Assembly: GCA_032719365.1 (NCBI GenBank)
Contig: CM064873.1
Span: 40,773,742 to 40,837,741, forward strand
Direction of reading: 5' to 3'
Source of the DNA: Prinsepia uniflora
Lineage: Eukaryota; Streptophyta; Magnoliopsida; Rosales; Rosaceae
Length of the DNA stretch: 64,000 bases
Shown: piece after piece, positions 47,536 through 58,692 of the stretch
How positions within the stretch are numbered: position 1 is the stretch's first letter
How the letters are laid out: every line of letters starts with the position of its first letter
Program-made: the position numbers and the translations under genes
Notes under the pieces: model-generated
Seen by the model: only the letters and a program-made list of their open reading frames with translations
What the model was told of the DNA's origin: nothing
Database searches by the model: none

Positions 47536-50314
47536 TGTAGCAACCCGTACCTTCGGGAAGGGTATAAATGTAATTTTTGTTAATATTTGTATAAAGGACG
47601 ATTTTGCCCTTATGAATAGTGCGTCAAATGTTGACTTTTTGATTTACCGGTCGGATGAGTGTTGACCCTTGACCGTGACGTAGTTTAGGACGTCACGAGT
47701 TCGTAGACACAGGTTCAATTCGGACAATCGGAGAAAAAGTTAAGACGTTCGGAAGATTGAGGGCGTTACCGTAATTTTGACTATTTGAGGAAAATATTGA
47801 CTTTTTGGCGGACTTGTGATTTTCACGCAGACCGAGGACCGTTAGATAGGTCTCGATGTCCCGAGTACAATGACAGGCGGCACGCTGTCATCGGACGTCG
47901 GATGAAATAGTTACGGGTCTGGACAGTTCAAGGGCAAAATGGTAATTTTATAACTAGGGGCAATTTGGTCTTTATCTCCTCAGCCCAATCATATCAGAGC
48001 AAGTGGCAGCTGTGGATTGGGATATTTTAGCTTGCTCCATAGGATTTTGGACACGTGTGAGTGGCTGGATGGTTCTAGGACGGTCTCAAATACACACGGC
48101 CACAATTTGTGTGATTTTGAACCGTGTATTTGACTGTGAGCAACAGAAAACAGAGGGGAAGAGTTTGAGAGAACTTGATCGATTCAGTGCAAGGGTGAGT
48201 GAGTTGATGACTTGTGAGAGTGATAGGGAGACGAGGGTGAGTTGTTGATCGCGTTTTGGACTGGAACCGTGCACGGAGGCACGACGGTGGACGGCTGGAA
48301 GTTTTGGGAAAACAGAGAGGCGGTGACCCTGTGGCGGTGGTTGTGCCGTGTGGTGGCTCAAACCAAGGCGATAGGAGGCTCAGGAGCTTGCAAGGGACTC
48401 AACGAGCACCGTAGTACGCGGCGGTGCACACAGCGGAGACAGAATCGAAGGTATACCCCGATTCCCCTGTTTTCCCGTTTTTCTTATTTTCCAAAGTCGT
48501 GGACTTAGGGCTAGAGTCGAGGGATTTGGAGGTCAGGGTGAAACTCCTGGAGGTCCCAGGAGTCGTTTGAGTGTGGTGTCGTGCCGGGGGAGGACCTGGG
48601 TGGCCGGCTGCCGAAACAGGGGCCACGGGCTATGTTTTTCGAGGCAGAAATCGTGAAGTTTTAGGCTGCGATTTTCAATTGTTAGGACGGGGTTAGATTG
48701 CTAAGGATTGGACGAAGCTTTTGGGATTGGATTGGACTGAAATGGTGGAGGAATTGTAGAGAACCGGTCACGCCGGTTCAACTGTGTTGAACCGGGTGAC
48801 TCGAGGAAGAAGAAACACTATAGCAGGCGCGTGAGGCCCACGCGCAGCCACTTTGGGCGGCGCGTGGAGGCGCGTGGGGAGGATTCCGCCAACCTTCCAA
48901 CATGTTTTTGGTTCCAAATGTCCTAAGGAATCCATTGGTATGATTTTCGGGTTAATCGGACGATGTTATGAGGTAGTTCGGGAATCCGGACGGTTTAGGG
49001 TTTAAGATTAAAATATGAATAAATTCCCAAAAAATTGGGGAAATTAGGGTTAGTATCCTTGATGTATTTGTGACCCTATTTGGTGCCCATTGACAGGACG
49101 GGAGACGCCTGAGACGGTTGAGGAGCGCACGGAGCGCGATTGACTCGTTCAGATTCGTGAGTGGACTCTTTCTTTCTTTACGAGCATGCCTAACTGTTTT
49201 ATTGACGTTTCATGATATTAAATATGTTTTTATGCTTCTTTTTGATGATTATATGTGGTTGGTATGTTTGCACATTTTTCGAGACATTTTCGGGATTTTG
49301 CACGTTTTCGAGAAAAAGCTGGATTTCGGATTTTGATGTCATACTTAGGGATTTCAATATCTAATTGTTTTATAATGATGATAAATGGATTATAAAACAT
49401 GGTTTTCGATAATCGCGGGTTTTGGTTTAAAGGTGAATTTCTGGATTTGAGTTCGGAATGACGGTTCTGAACGCCGGAAGGGCTTCGAACCGGGGATTTC
49501 GAATTCGAGTTTGGCTATGGATTTAGAAATGGTTTTACATTGAATTTGGATTGGATTTGCTGGATATGGATATTGGGTTAAAGACTCGGATATTCTGATG
49601 GATGGGGGGACGGGCCCGGATTGAGTTTAAAGACTCGGGAGTTTAAAGACTCGGATATTTATGATATTACCCCCATAGGCCTATTGAGTTTAAAGACTCG
49701 GGAGTTTAAAGACTCGGAATTACATTGGAGGCCTGGTTGAGTTTAAAGACTCGGATAGACCCAGTAGGTTTGATCGTAAAATGATGATTTGATATTCACG
49801 ATTTATGATGAGGTTTCATGATGCTTATGATATGAGTTTTATACCCGTTTTATAGTGTTTCTGTTTCTTATGATGGTTTATGTTGTGGTTTTTCTGATAC
49901 GTAGTTGGGCATGCATGTTTTCAAAACGGAGGGAACAAATATTATTATTATTATTTTCCTTAACTCTGATTTGATGATAAACTGTTTTTAGAACTTGTAT
50001 TTGTTTTAGTCCACTCACATCTTTTGGTTTTAAATTTTCCCTCCAAGTCGTGGTGATAGCGCTGGGGTGAACGTTGAGGCAGGAATCGAGGCATAGAGCT
50101 TACAACGTTCTTCCGTTGCGGGACTAGCATAGTAGGATTTTGTGCCCATTTTGTAGAACTATGCTCTGACTTACAGTTGTATTATATTTACTCCTGCGTC
50201 TGATAGTTATACTTACGGTGATATTAAGGGTATTCTGGTACTTTAAGTGTGATTGTCAGACGGGAGCAGGGTTCGTCCCGGGTATCGAGGTGATATTTGG
50301 GACGGGTCCTGACA
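47536..50314 (+). mobile_element. LTR-A (left copy), solo-like, TSD CAAGG
   Basis: It spans 2,779 bp from TGTAGCAACCCG to GACGGGTCCTGACA. CAAGG lies immediately on both sides (47531-47535 and 50315-50319), which is the signature of a solo LTR. The right copy at 58693-61385 follows a polypurine tract and gag-pol. The two differ by a few percent up to about 49880 (including a 75-bp and a 16-bp indel) but by only two bases over the last 430 bp. The array of GAGTTTAAAGACTCGG at 49570-49760 has six copies here. Confidence 0.9.
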
Positions 50315-50357
50315 CAAGGGCCCGTATGATTTGAATTTACGGAATTTGAGGCTGAGA

Positions 50358-53211
50358 TGTGACGACCCGTCCCGAATTAACGGGATTAATTAAGAATTAA
50401 TGACGGATTAGCCAGACTAACCGGGGATTAGATGAGGATTAGCGGACGTTTGGGCAAAATAACGATTTTGCCCCTAGAATGGGCAAATCGTTGACTTTTC
50501 GTTCAAGCAGTTAAATGGACTTTGTTCGATGACTGTGACGTAGTTTGTGACGTCACGAGTGCATAGACAGGTGGCACGCTCAATTTCGAGGTTCGAGGAA
50601 GAAGTTATGACAATTGGAAGTCCGAGGGCATTTTGGTAATTTAGTTGAAAAGGAGCAAAAACTTGACTTTTGACGAGGGAGGTCTGATGGCCGAGGGCCA
50701 AGGACTGTTACGTAGATCAGGACGATATGAATCCGTAGACAGGCGGCACGTCGAATTCAGACATTCGACGGAGAAGTTACGGTTCACGGAAGTTCGAATG
50801 TACTATTGCACGAATTTCGAGACAAATTACTTTTGGACTTAAGTAGGGCCCAGATATTTCTGTGCTGCCCAATGGATGAGTGACAAGTGTCACTCATCCA
50901 CTGGACATCATTTTCATTCATGGATCTCCCATTCCTTCATCATCGATCATTTCTTCATTTCCAAACTCACCAAACCCGATCCATCCTCCCACCCCAAAGC
51001 CAAACCCTTCAACCCATTTGACCGTGAAGGAGACAGAGATGAGGAACTGAGGAGGTGGTGGCTGGCCCAGGCAGAGCCGCCGTGCATGGCGGAGGAGGAA
51101 ACTGTGCGAGGTAATCGGTTTAACCGATTTTCAATTCATTTTCCATTTCTTGTATTATGGACCGTTTTTAATGATTCTAATGAAGTGAATAGGTTGTTAG
51201 GAAGCTATTATGAAGTTTTTGAGAGAGATTGGGCGTTGAGAAACCTCTGGGGAGGTTTTGGAAAATCTAACCGTGAGAGGAAACATTGGACCGGTCGGGT
51301 TTTTGGTGTTTTAGGGGTTCTAGTTTATTGGTTTAGGTTCCTAGGGTCGAGATAAGAAGAATAGGATTAATTAGAGAAGAAACAGAGGAAGATTGGACCG
51401 TGTAGGGACCTGGACCGATCACGCCGGTCCAAGTTGCAGGAAAAACCGGACCGGATCGGTCGGACTGGTCGGCTGAAGGTAGGGGATGACATTGTGCATA
51501 GGCGCTTGAGGCCTACGCGCAATGCAATCTCATGGAGCCTGACGGCGTGTGGCAAGGAATTTGGGGAAGTTTCCAACATTTCAAATCATCTATTCGATGT
51601 AACGAACATTTTGGGACTGGTTTCGTGTCAATCGAACATCGTTTCGATATAGTTCGGGACGTCCGAAGGTTTAGGTTCGCGTTTAAAAATAGTTAGAAAT
51701 TCCGGAAAATTACGGGGCTTTAGTGAGGGGTTATATAAGTTATTAGTAACCCTCTAAATTAATTTGGACAGGTTCGGGAATCCCGGAGGCGACGATTGGC
51801 CCGAGAGACGTTTATGGCACACGTATCGAGGCACGGCTTCAGACGGTCTGTGAGTGGACTTGTTTTATGAATTTGATGCATGCATAAATGTTTTATAACT
51901 ATTTTAGAACATGTTTTGTGATGCCATGAGTGCATTTTTTTGTTGTAGCTTAGGATCGACATAATTGCACGTATTTCAAGGTTTTCGGCTTTATGTCGTA
52001 CCGTTGCGTACCATGTTTTCGACGACGATTTAATGAACGGAATTTGGCTTTGGAAATATGAACTCGGGCATGAGCCCCATTTGATTGTAACATCGGGCTT
52101 GAATCCCAATTCATTTTGTGAAATGAGATGAATCGGGTATAAGACCCAGTTGAAATGTGTTTTGAGAAAGGAAGAAAGTGTTTTGAAAATGAATATGAAC
52201 CCTCCATATGTTTATATGGTCTCCTCCAGACGTTGACCTGGAGAGTCACTATCCACAGACCAGAGTGGGTATCCCCATAGGGATCCCGTACCAGGAGTGG
52301 GGGTTACGATTTATGTTGTGGTCCCGGACCAGATTCCGGAGAGATGATCTTACTAGGTCCGAAGATAGAGCCTCCCAGATGGAGAATTCCTGGGAGAAGA
52401 CTCGGAGTGAGACCCCGAGTAGTGTGCACACTAGTTTAGAGATGATATCGTGACATATTTCGGGGATGTGTTCCCTAGGGGTTGTGTGCCCCGAGTTGGC
52501 ATCTTCTCAGAAGTGCCTCGGATGGGTTATACGTATATTGATACGTATGAGGTTTTATGGAATGTGATTTGGGAGCGGAGACCCTGTATTCCATGTTGTA
52601 TGTTTTAGAAAGTAAATTGGGGGCGGAGACCCCGTATTATGTGTTTTAGTATTTCACTGAGAATGGCTTTGGGCTGAGACCCACGTGACGTGATTTGGGC
52701 TGAGTCCCTATTGATTTGATTTCTGTATTCCATGTTTTAAGTTGTGATTTCGGGTCGGGACCCAAATGGATTTATGGTTCATAACAGTTTATGGGAACCA
52801 GAATGAACCCTTGAAAGGTTTTTATCGGTCATGACGGTTTATGGGAACCGGGCATGAACCCTGGAAAGATTTTGAATATGGTTGACAAATGGTTTTATGA
52901 ATGCTTTACGATTTTTGAATGCATGCACATGATTTTAGTGAAGGACATAAATGTTCTTATGCGAAAATGTTTTTAATGAAAATGTTTATTTTGTTCCACT
53001 CACCGTTTTTGTGTTTTAATGCCCTTCAAGTTGATCGCGGATGCGAGCTGTAGCAGAGACGATACATCACACTCCTCCTCCTACGATCCTGACGTACTCT
53101 GATAAGCCGTTGAGGGCCATAGGTGGAATTTTCGCTGGTCTGACACTTCGTGTCAGACGGGATCAGGAGTGTCCCACGGTAATCCCGGGGGATTTGGGAC
53201 AAGTCCTGACA
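50358..53211 (+). mobile_element. LTR-B (left copy), 5' LTR of a second element
   Basis: It spans 2,854 bp from TGTGACGACCCGTCCC to AAGTCCTGACA. A perfect iMet primer binding site lies 3 nt beyond its end, so it is a 5' LTR rather than a solo LTR. A 13-bp-arm perfect palindrome lies at 50873-50900. The 43 bp before it (50315-50357) are TSD plus a piece of LTR H. The right copy starts at 61429. Confidence 0.85.
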
Positions 53212-53214
53212 AAG

Positions 53215-53226
53215 TGGTATCAGAGC
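53215..53226 (+). promoter_or_regulatory. Primer binding site (tRNA-iMet) after LTR-B
   Basis: TGGTATCAGAGC, a perfect match to the common plant site, preceded by AAG after the LTR end. Confidence 0.9.
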
Positions 53227-53248
53227 AAGTTGGCTCAATTGATACTCA

Positions 53249-54301
53249 TAGTGACTCTTACATGTGATTTGGACTGACAGGAATTGTACGATAATCCCGG
53301 TACAAGTTCGTACGCGCATGTTCACCGCGGGAACGTACTGTGAGTGGGCCCGATTTCATTAAACCCTTGCATGCTTAAATGTTTTCTGATTTACTTATAT
53401 GTTCACATGCTGGAATTAAGATATGGTTTTGATGATATTGAAATTTCGGTTATGGCACGTTTCACGGTATTTGGGCATGAGACCCATCTGATGAAACGTA
53501 ACGATCGGTTCGGATTTTACCTATGTATACATATATGTTTTTCATGTGGATATCAATAAAATGTATTTAATACTGCACTGTATAGATCCATTCTTATGAT
53601 ACTGTCTCCTCCGGATGAGGTACCCCGGAGTGGTCAAGGCCGTATAGAACGTCCAGCGTCTATGACGCTAAGCATCAGTGATGCTGTACCCGAACGGGGT
53701 TCGGGGATTGAACTCGGAATTGAGACCCGAGTGGCACGCGTAGCCTTGTTATTGTGACCTTATTAGACGTCAGGGACGTCAGAAATCGGGGATGTCGGGA
53801 TTGGAGTGTATAGTGCAGTGGCTAAAATTATGTTTATGGTTTTATTACATGCCTTATGGTACATATTATATGATTAATGATTTTAAATAATGATGCATGT
53901 ATGTTTGGAAAACGGAGGGGTAAATTATATGTTTTACTTACTAAACGATTTTATAAACTTGAGTTTCGGCCCACTCACCCTTATTGTTTTGGTAACCCCT
54001 CCAGGTCGTGCTAATGAGGTAGAGGAGGAACCTGAGGCTGAGGCATAGATCCACTTCTGCGTACCTGAACCCCTGTTGGGTGGCGTACCCGCAGGTTTAT
54101 GTTAGAGTCGTGCTCGCAACTTGTAGTTTGGATTTCATCCCTTGTCCGACATCTGTTATTTCGGATTTGATGTAAAACTTTAATTTTGGTTTTTATGCAT
54201 TTAAACGTTTAAGGCTAAAATTGGAACGGTATTTTGGGTGTCAGATGGGAGCAGGGCACGTCCCCATGTGGTCCCAGAGAGGATCGGGGCGGGTCTTGTC
54301 A
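53249..54301 (+). mobile_element. 3' part of another LTR, joined to the LTR-B leader
   Basis: It closely matches the reverse complement of about 6241-7370 in the solo LTR at 6241-8906, through to the end GGGGCGGGTCTTGTCA. It starts abruptly 22 bp after the primer binding site, so the junction is a rearrangement. The apparent gag start at 54238 falls inside this LTR and is not a real start. Confidence 0.82.
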
Positions 54302-55134
54302 TTCAGTGGTGGGGCAGACCCAGAGGAAGCTCACCGATGATCACCCGGCTCGAGCGTATTTTTGAGGTGATGCATTGTCCTCCAGAAGACCGGGTCTTGT
54401 TGGCTACGTTTCTGCTAGATGGTGCAGCGTATGAGTGGTGGTATACGCTGGAGTTGTTCGGCTGGGATGCACATACTATAATGTGGGAGACTTTCCGGGA
54501 GCGGTTTTTGGACCAGTACTATCCCCGCTATTTCCGGGATGCCAAAGAGGCGGAATTTCTTCAGTTGAAACAAGGGAGTATGACAGTGGCTGAGTATGAG
54601 CAGAGATTCCAGATGCTATCCCGATTCGCTCCTGCATTTGTGGCAACCGAGGCTGAGAAGTGCCGTCGGTTTGAGTTGGGTCTTCGAGGAGAGATTAGAG
54701 CCATTGTGACAGCCGGCTCCTTTGCTACATTCCGGGAGTTGTCTGATGCTGCTGTTAGAGTGGAGGTCAGTTTGCCTGCCAGGCCACAGTACTCGGGCAG
54801 TGTGCGACGCCGAGAGCATTCTTTTCCTGGAGCGTCGAGTCAGAGGGACCCCGAAGCGGGGCAATTTTGGTGGTTCGTCATCGGCTGGTGGAGCTCGGTT
54901 TGGCAGACCAGGCAGTTATCAGGGCTCAGGATTTCGGGGGAGCTAGAGCACAGCCGACTCCTCAGGCGAGTGCTACTTCTGTTGCTTCTACTGGGAGACT
55001 GATTGGTGGACCCGGTAGAGATGTCTGCTATTATTGTGGAGAGCGTGGCCACTTTTGGAGGAAGTGCCCATTGTTAGCTCAGGAAGGTGGAGCAGGCCGA
55101 GGTGTAGCAGAACCTGGGCGGGAGTACTGCATCA
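54302..55134 (+). pseudogene. Chromovirus gag, N-terminally truncated and frameshifted
   Basis: The capsid-like core is readable from about 54340 (RLERIFEVM) through AYEWW, DAKEAEFLQLKQG and MTVAEYEQRF to about 54780. Two frameshifts near 54868 and 54940 separate it from the zinc knuckle, CX2CX4HX4C, at 55026-55067. The N-terminal part is missing because the sequence is fused to an LTR end at 54301. In the family, gag forms the virus-like particle that packages element RNA; this copy cannot. Confidence 0.85.
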
Positions 55135-55632
55135 GTGTCAGGGGCAGCAGGCCCTAGGGGTGGCGGTGGTGCCACGAGAAGTTCTAGGGGGCGCGGTAGG
55201 TCATCAAGACCTCAGGCACGGGTTTTTGCTATGACCCAGCAGGAGGCCGAATCATCACCGGGAGTGGTGACAGGTACACTCACCATACTTGGTCACACTG
55301 TTTTTGCTTTGATAGATCTCGGGGCTACTCACTATTTTATAGCCCGGAGTTGTAGTCTGGTTACGGAGAGGGAGGTGTCTACTTTGGATTGTGCTTTAGG
55401 GGTGAGTACACCTACTGGGGAGGTGTTGGTAGTGACTCGGGTGTTGAGAGAGTGTCTGGTGATGGTAGGTGAGGTTGAGTTAATGGCGGATTTGTTACTA
55501 TTGGATCTACGGGACTTTGATGTTATATTGGGTAAGGATTGGTTGACGAGACATCGTGCTACTATCGAGTGCTTAGACAGGAGAGTGACTTTTCGGAGTC
55601 CAGGATTACCGGGAGACTACGTTTTAAGGTGA
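55135..55632 (+). pseudogene. Chromovirus protease with altered active site
   Basis: Retropepsin-like domain. The active-site motif, normally D-S-G or D-T-G, reads D-L-G at 55315-55323 in the context DLGATHYFIA. The second half of the fold (VILGKDWLTRH, about 55528-55560) is present. Loss of the Ser/Thr is expected to impair or abolish activity. The frame ends in a stop at 55632 and the RT part continues in another frame. Confidence 0.85.
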
Positions 55633-55681
55633 TCAACGTGCATTTCCTACTGGAGTTATTTCAGCATTTGAGGCTAGCAAG

Positions 55682-56853
55682 TTGTTGCATAAGGGGTGTC
55701 AGGGTTACATAGCTCATGTGGTGGATACACGTGTTTCGCCAGTGAGGGCGGAGGATATACCAGTGGTACGGGAGTTTCCCGATGTTTTTCCCGAGGAGTT
55801 TCCAGGATTACCACCTCAGCGAGATATCGAGTTCACGATTGATCTTTTACCAGGTACACAGCCTATTTCACAGACTCCTTACCGCATGGCACCTGCAGAA
55901 TTGAGGGAACTTAAGGCACAATTACAAGAGTTGGTCGATATAGGATTCATTCGACCGAGTATGTCACCTTGGGGTGCACCTGTACTGTTTGTCAAGAAAA
56001 AAGACGGAGGTTTAAGATTGTGTGTTGATTACAGACAGTTGAATAAGGTAACCATTCGGAATAAGTATCCTTTACCCCGGATTGATGATTTGTTTTGACC
56101 AGTTGAAAGGAGCACAGTACTTTTCGAAGATTGATCTTCGCTCCGGCTACCATCAGTTACGGGTCAAAGAGGAGGATGTACCTAAGACAGCCTTTCGGAC
56201 TAGGTACGGTCATTATGAGTTTGTTGTGATGCCTTTTGGATTGACTAATGCCCCCACAGCTTTTATGGACCTCATGAACAGAGTGTTCCGGTCGTATTTG
56301 GATCGTTTTGTGATTGTCTTTATTGATGACATTTTGGTGTATTCGAAGAGTGCGAAGGAGCACGAGATGCATCTCAAAATAGTGCTTAAGACCCTAAGAG
56401 AGCATCAGTTATATGCGAAGTTGAGCAAGTGTCAGTTTTGGTTGACCAGTGTTAGATTTTTAGGTCATGTGATTTCAGCCGAGGGCATCAGAGTGGATCC
56501 TCAGAAGGTCGAGGGCGGTAGCAAATTGGGAACAGCCCAAGACGGTGACAGAAATCAGAAGTTTTCTGGGTTTAGCAGGTTATTATCGGCGTTTTATTGA
56601 GGGTTTTTCTATTCTTGCTGCTCCGTTGACAAGGCTGACTCGGAAAGGAGTTCGGTTTGATTGGGATGAGAAATGTGAACAGAGTCTCCAGGAGCTTAAA
56701 AGGCGATTGACATCTGCTCCTGTGTTGGCCCTTCTAGACGATAGTGGGGAGTTCGAGGTGTATAGTGACGCTTCTTTACACGGTTTGGGCTGTGTGCTGA
56801 TGCAGCACGGGGAAAGTGATTGCTTATGCTTCCCGGCAGTTGAAACCCCATGA
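55682..56853 (+). pseudogene. Chromovirus reverse transcriptase / start of RNase H (three frames)
   Basis: RT landmarks in order: FPDVFPEEFPGLPP (about 55770), RLCVDYRQLNK (about 56015-56047), YPLPRIDDLF (about 56067), KIDLRSGYHQ (about 56130), MPFGLTNAPTAF (about 56230) and the catalytic FIDD at 56319-56330. Frameshifts near 56093 (an extra T in a T run), between 56500 and 56545, and near 56812 break the frame. The connection and RNase H start (SFLGLAGYYRRFI; YSDASLHGLG) follow at 56545-56853. The catalytic aspartates are present but the domain is split. Confidence 0.9.
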
Positions 56854-58657
56854 GATGAACTACCCTACACATGACTTGGAACTGGCAGCGGTGGTTCATG
56901 CACTGAAGATTTGGCGACATTATTTGTACGGCGAGAGGTGCAGGATTTTCACCGATCACAAGAGCTTGAAGTATTTGTTCACTCAGAAGGAACTGAATCT
57001 GAGACAACGCCGATGGTTGGAGTTTCTTAAGGACTACGACTGTACTATTGAGTATCATCCAGGAAAGGCTAATGTGGTAGCCGATGCTTTGAGCAGGAAG
57101 TCAGCTAGTTCTTTGTCGCATTTGAGGACAGTACGATTACCTTTGTTGGTTGAGCTCCGCAGGCTAGGAGTAGAGTTGACTGTGGATGATCAAGGAGCAC
57201 TTTTAGCGAGTTTCCACGTGCGACCTGTTTTGATTGATCAGGTTATTGATGCTCAGTTTGAGGACCCTATTTTGGGCGTCATACGGATTGAGGTCGAGGC
57301 TGGAGAGAGACAGGACTTTGAGATTCGCGAGGATGGAGCCTTGGTTAAAGATGGACGGTTGTACGTACCCGAGGACGAAGCCTTGAAGAAGGTGATACTG
57401 GATAAGGCTCACTGTTCAGCCTATGCGATGCATCCTGGTGGGACCAAGATGTATCGTACACTTCGAGAGCATTACTGGTGGTTAGGTATGAAATGTGAGA
57501 TTGCAGAGTATGTCAGTAGATGCTTGATCTGTCAACAGGTGAAAGCTGAGCGGCAGAGACCCTATGGAGCCATGCAACCTTTACCGATCCCCGAGTGGAA
57601 ATGGGATCACCTGACGATGAATTTTGTATTCAAGCTTCCCAGAACACAGAAGGGACACGATGGTGTGTGGGTGATCGTGGATAGACTTACGAAGTCTGCT
57701 CATTTCTTATCAGTAAGGGAGAACTTCAGGTTGACGCAGTTTGGCCAGTTGTTTATTGATGAGATTATTCAGCTGCATGGGACTCCAGAGTCGATAGTAT
57801 CTGATAGAGATCCGAGGTTTACTTCCCGATTTTGGCAGAGCTTACAGGAAGCTTTTGGGACAAAGTTGCATTTCAGTACTGCATTTCATCCTCAGACTGA
57901 TGGACAGTCTGAGCGGACTATCCAGATTCTCGAGGACATGATGAGAGCGTGTGTCTTACAGTTTCAGGGTACTTGGGAATCACATCTACCTTTGATGGAG
58001 TTCGCCTATAATAACAGTTATCAGGAGAGCATTGGAATGGCTCCTTACGAGGCCTTGTACGGTCGACAGTTTCGGACTCCGTTGTGTTGGACTGAGGTTG
58101 GTGAGAGGAGACTTACTACTTCCGAGCTGGTAGATCTTACACAAGAAGAAGTGGCACTGATCAAAGATCGATTGAAGGCAGCTCAGGACCGACAGAAGAG
58201 CTACCCCGACCGTAGGATCAGGGATTTGGAGTTTGCCATAGGAGACTGGGTTTTCTTAAAGTTATCTCCTTGGAAGGGAATCGTACAGTTTGGCAGGCGA
58301 GGAAAGTTGAGTCCTCGTTATATTGGACCTTATGAGATCTTAGAGCGGATTGGTCCTGTTGCTTATCGGTTGGCTTTACCAGCAGACCTGGAAAAGTTAC
58401 ATAATGTCTTTCATGTATCTATGCTTCGGAAGTATATACGGGATGATTCGTATGTTCTGGAAGCACAACCTGTTGAACTGAGGGAAGACTTGAGTTTTGA
58501 AGAGCAGCTAGTAGCGATTTTGGATCGGAAGGATAAAGTCTTACGGAGGAAGATGGTTCCCTTAGTTAAAGTATTGTGGAGAAATCATCAGGTGGAAGAA
58601 GCTACTTGGGAACCTGGGGCCTTAATGCGTGTACAGTACCCTTACTTGTTCCACTGA
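56816..58657 (+). pseudogene. Chromovirus RNase H, integrase and chromodomain (613-aa open frame)
   Basis: This is the longest open frame in the window. Residues 1-95 complete RNase H (ELAAVVHALKIWRHYL, FTDHKSLKYLF, NVVADALSR). The integrase zinc-binding region is at about 200-245 (CLICQQVK). In the catalytic core the first acidic residue is replaced by Asn at 57620-57622 (residue 269, LTMNFV); Asp330 and Glu366 remain with the typical 35-residue spacing. The C-terminal PYEILERIGPVAYRLALP segment leads into a chromodomain at about 565-612 (PLVKVLWRNH, EATWEP), which marks it as a chromovirus, probably of the Tekay/Del type. The change of GAT to AAT predicts an inactive integrase although the frame is intact. 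Confidence 0.92.
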
Positions 58658-58680
58658 ATTTCGGGGACGAAAATCTTTTT

Positions 58681-58692
58681 AGGGGGGTAGAT
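58681..58692 (+). other. Polypurine tract before LTR-A'
   Basis: AGGGGGGTAGAT follows AATTTCGGGGACGAAAATC after the pol stop and directly abuts the LTR start at 58693. This is the standard 3' end of a plant chromovirus interior. Confidence 0.88.

Noticed and set aside
48003..48508. 80-90 aa frames repeated at 59165-59616
   Set aside because: They are duplicated because they lie in the two LTR-A copies. The sequences accumulate substitutions without codon bias, so they are not treated as genes.
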